Origin: Planctomycetota bacterium
GTDB taxonomy: Bacteria; Planctomycetota; UBA1135
NCBI GenBank assembly: GCA_022447335.1
Contig: JAKVCF010000112.1
Coordinates: 1 to 7,703, forward strand
Length of the DNA: 7,703 nucleotides
Reading direction: 5' to 3'
Shown: piece by piece, positions 6,071 to 7,703 of the stretch
How the letters are laid out: each line of letters begins with the position of its first letter
How positions within the stretch are numbered: position 1 is the first letter of the stretch
Position numbers and translations under genes: made by a program
Notes under the pieces: model-generated
Databases searched by the model: none
What the model saw: only the letters and a program-made list of their open reading frames with translations
Told to the model about the DNA's origin: nothing

Positions 6071-7703
6071 TTAGCCAAGCAGCGTCGACATTGTGACTGC
6101 GACAACCGCCACAACGACGCTAAGCCCTGATCCCACCACCACGAAGTCCCGCGTCGTGTAGCCGCCAGGCTTTGCCACCATGAGATTGCACTGGTGCGCA
6201 AAGGGCACAACGTAAGCACAACTGCAACCATAGGCGACGGTCAGCAGAGCCGCCGAAGGAGTGAGCCCGAGCGGCTCAGCAGCCTTGACAGCAACCGGCC
6301 ACAGGATCACAGCTGCCGCAGCGTTACTACTGGTCACGCTGATCAAAGCAGCAAGCAAAAAGAGGCCTGCAAGAACCGCGGGCGCACCCACCCAAGAAGA
6401 CGCACCCACCATTGTGTCGGCCACAAGATCAGCAACGCCGTGAGATTCGAGCGCTATTCCAAGCGGGATAGTGCCAATGATGAGCGCAAGTACACGCCAC
6501 TCAACGAAACGCCCCGCCTGATCTGCAGGCAAGCAACCGGTCAGCACCATCAACAATGCGCCAGCTAGTGCACTCATAGCGAGCGGCGCCCATCCGAACA
6601 GCGGTGGCAACAACGCCACCGCCAAACAAAGTAAAGCAAGTGGAGCCTTACGGAAGTCGCGCGCATCTTCGGGCGCCGACAACAGCACCAAATCCCGCGA
6701 ACCACGAAAGCGGCGCAAGTCATCGGCTGGGCCTGCTAAGAGCAAAACGTCACCCGCGATAAGCGGTGTGCGCGCAAAATCTTGCTGTACAGGCCCGCCT
6801 TCACGCCAAAGCGATAGCACGTTTAACCCATAGCGGGAACGAAACTCGACTTCCTGCAACGTGCAGCCCGCGAAATCGGAGCGCGGTGGAACGCTAGCCT
6901 CAGCGATCCCGACTCCATGATCAAGTACGCGCTCGGCTGCGTGTTCACCCGGTCGCCCCTTCCAAGAATGCGTTTCTTCAGCAAGTCGCAAGATTTCTGC
7001 ATCTGGCCCCTCAAGGTAGACATCATCACCTCGTTCAAAACGGAAGTCTGGGCCTGGGTGAACCCAGCGCTCACCAAAGGGTCCTCTCCGCTTAACAGCC
7101 AGCACCGACACCGCATAGTCACGCCCAACGCCAGTTTCCGCTAACGTGCTTCCTCGCAGATTGGAAACCTTTCCGACTCGCACATGTGTAATCGAACTCG
7201 CCAAACCATAATCATCGACTAATTGCTCAGAGTGCACTGGTCCTGATCCAGGGCCACGGCTGTCATTGCGAACAGGCAGGAAACGCCTCCCAACGAGAAG
7301 TAGGTAAAGCACGCCCGCTACGCAAATCGGGAGGCCAATCACAGCAAACTCAAACATCCCCAACCCAGCGCCCGTCGTACGGCGCAGAAAATCGCTGACG
7401 AGCAAGTTTGACGAAGATCCAATCAAGGTCAGATTGCCACCTAGGATGGCAGCAAAACCTAGCGGCATCAACAAGCGTGAGGCTGCAATACGAGCCCGGC
7501 GCGCCAATGCAACCACCACTGGCAATAGCACAGCGACCGTAGCGGCGTTACTCATGAAAGCAGAAAGCATGATGACGGTCGTACAGACCAAAGTCAGAAT
7601 GCGAACTTCGCTCTTGCCTGCAGCGCGCTCAACCTGTCGAGCCAGCGCTGCGGCGACTCCACTTTCCTGGATGCCTGCCCCGAGTACGAAGACAGCCGCA
7701 ATC
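6071..7703 (-). CDS. SLC13/DASS-family permease with two TrkA-C domains, N-terminus cut by window edge
   Basis: Inner-membrane anion permease of the divalent anion:sodium symporter (SLC13) group; relatives carry sulfate or dicarboxylates, and the substrate here cannot be assigned. The frame stays open to the right edge, giving 543 visible residues; about 50-70 are probably missing. The visible start FVLGAGIQESGVA is typical of the first half. FMSNAATVAVLLP (about 49-61) is the first conserved SN(T/A) ion-binding loop, followed by GGNLTLIGSSSNLL (about 88-101). Two RCK_C/TrkA-C domains fill about 172-240 and 257-330; each ends in a typical strand motif, DDVYLEGP and DVLLLAGP. The second membrane half holds IPLGIALE (about 413-420), SVTSSNAAAAVILWP (second SN loop, about 456-470) and PFAHQCNLMVAKPGGY near the end. 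The central TrkA-C pair is usual in a large subgroup that includes the Chlamydomonas SAC1/SLT proteins. The stop is TAA. It converges with the preceding gene. Confidence 0.95.
   Translation of the reverse strand, partial: IAAVFVLGAGIQESGVAAALARQVERAAGKSEVRILTLVCTTVIMLSAFMSNAATVAVLLPVVVALARRARIAASRLLMPLGFAAILGGNLTLIGSSSNLLVSDFLRRTTGAGLGMFEFAVIGLPICVAGVLYLLLVGRRFLPVRNDSRGPGSGPVHSEQLVDDYGLASSITHVRVGKVSNLRGSTLAETGVGRDYAVSVLAVKRRGPFGERWVHPGPDFRFERGDDVYLEGPDAEILRLAEETHSWKGRPGEHAAERVLDHGVGIAEASVPPRSDFAGCTLQEVEFRSRYGLNVLSLWREGGPVQQDFARTPLIAGDVLLLAGPADDLRRFRGSRDLVLLSAPEDARDFRKAPLALLCLAVALLPPLFGWAPLAMSALAGALLMVLTGCLPADQAGRFVEWRVLALIIGTIPLGIALESHGVADLVADTMVGASSWVGAPAVLAGLFLLAALISVTSSNAAAAVILWPVAVKAAEPLGLTPSAALLTVAYGCSCAYVVPFAHQCNLMVAKPGGYTTRDFVVVGSGLSVVVAVVAVTMSTLLG

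Overview
The window is a moderately GC-rich stretch of bacterial chromosome. It carries seven protein genes, two of them cut by the window edges. It has no RNA gene, insertion sequence, phage gene or CRISPR array that I can see. The gene styles suggest a planctomycete-like or similar environmental (possibly marine) bacterium: a Tat-exported xylose-isomerase-like TIM barrel, secreted HEAT-like and peptidase-MA-like proteins of unknown role, a low-complexity lipoprotein, and poor Shine-Dalgarno sites. This assignment is an inference from gene style, not a database result.

Layout: (1) 1-702, minus, glucosamine-6-phosphate deaminase (nagB), C-terminus off the left edge. (2) 739-1107, plus, a small DUF2007-like/zinc-ribbon protein whose reading frame is crossed by an in-frame TGA at 874-876. 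A stem-loop with a GGUC apical loop follows that TGA, so this is a candidate selenoprotein. (3) 1204-2535, minus, a lipoprotein with an EF-hand-like loop, an extreme Trp/Tyr block, a His/Asp cluster, an internal duplication and a basic tail. (4) 2671-3582, plus, a Tat-type sugar phosphate isomerase/epimerase-like protein. (5) 3656-4843, minus, a secreted HEAT-like protein of unknown function. (6) 4871-6064, plus, a secreted peptidase-MA-like protein whose HExxH has become HNxxH. (7) 6071-7703, minus, an SLC13/DASS permease with two central TrkA-C (RCK_C) domains, N-terminus off the right edge.

The genes alternate strictly - + - + - + -, so nothing here is an operon and each gene needs its own promoter. 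The divergent gaps are 36, 135 and 27 bases and the convergent gaps 96, 73 and 6 bases. All three plus-strand genes share TAGG(A/C)T placed exactly six bases before the start codon. This fits a -10 element driving a leaderless transcript. It also independently supports the GTG at 739 as a real start, and therefore translation into the in-frame TGA.

The genes do not form an evident pathway. NagB belongs to amino-sugar catabolism, SLC13 to anion uptake, and four of the remaining five proteins carry export signals. The observation most worth following is the candidate selenoprotein at 739-1107.
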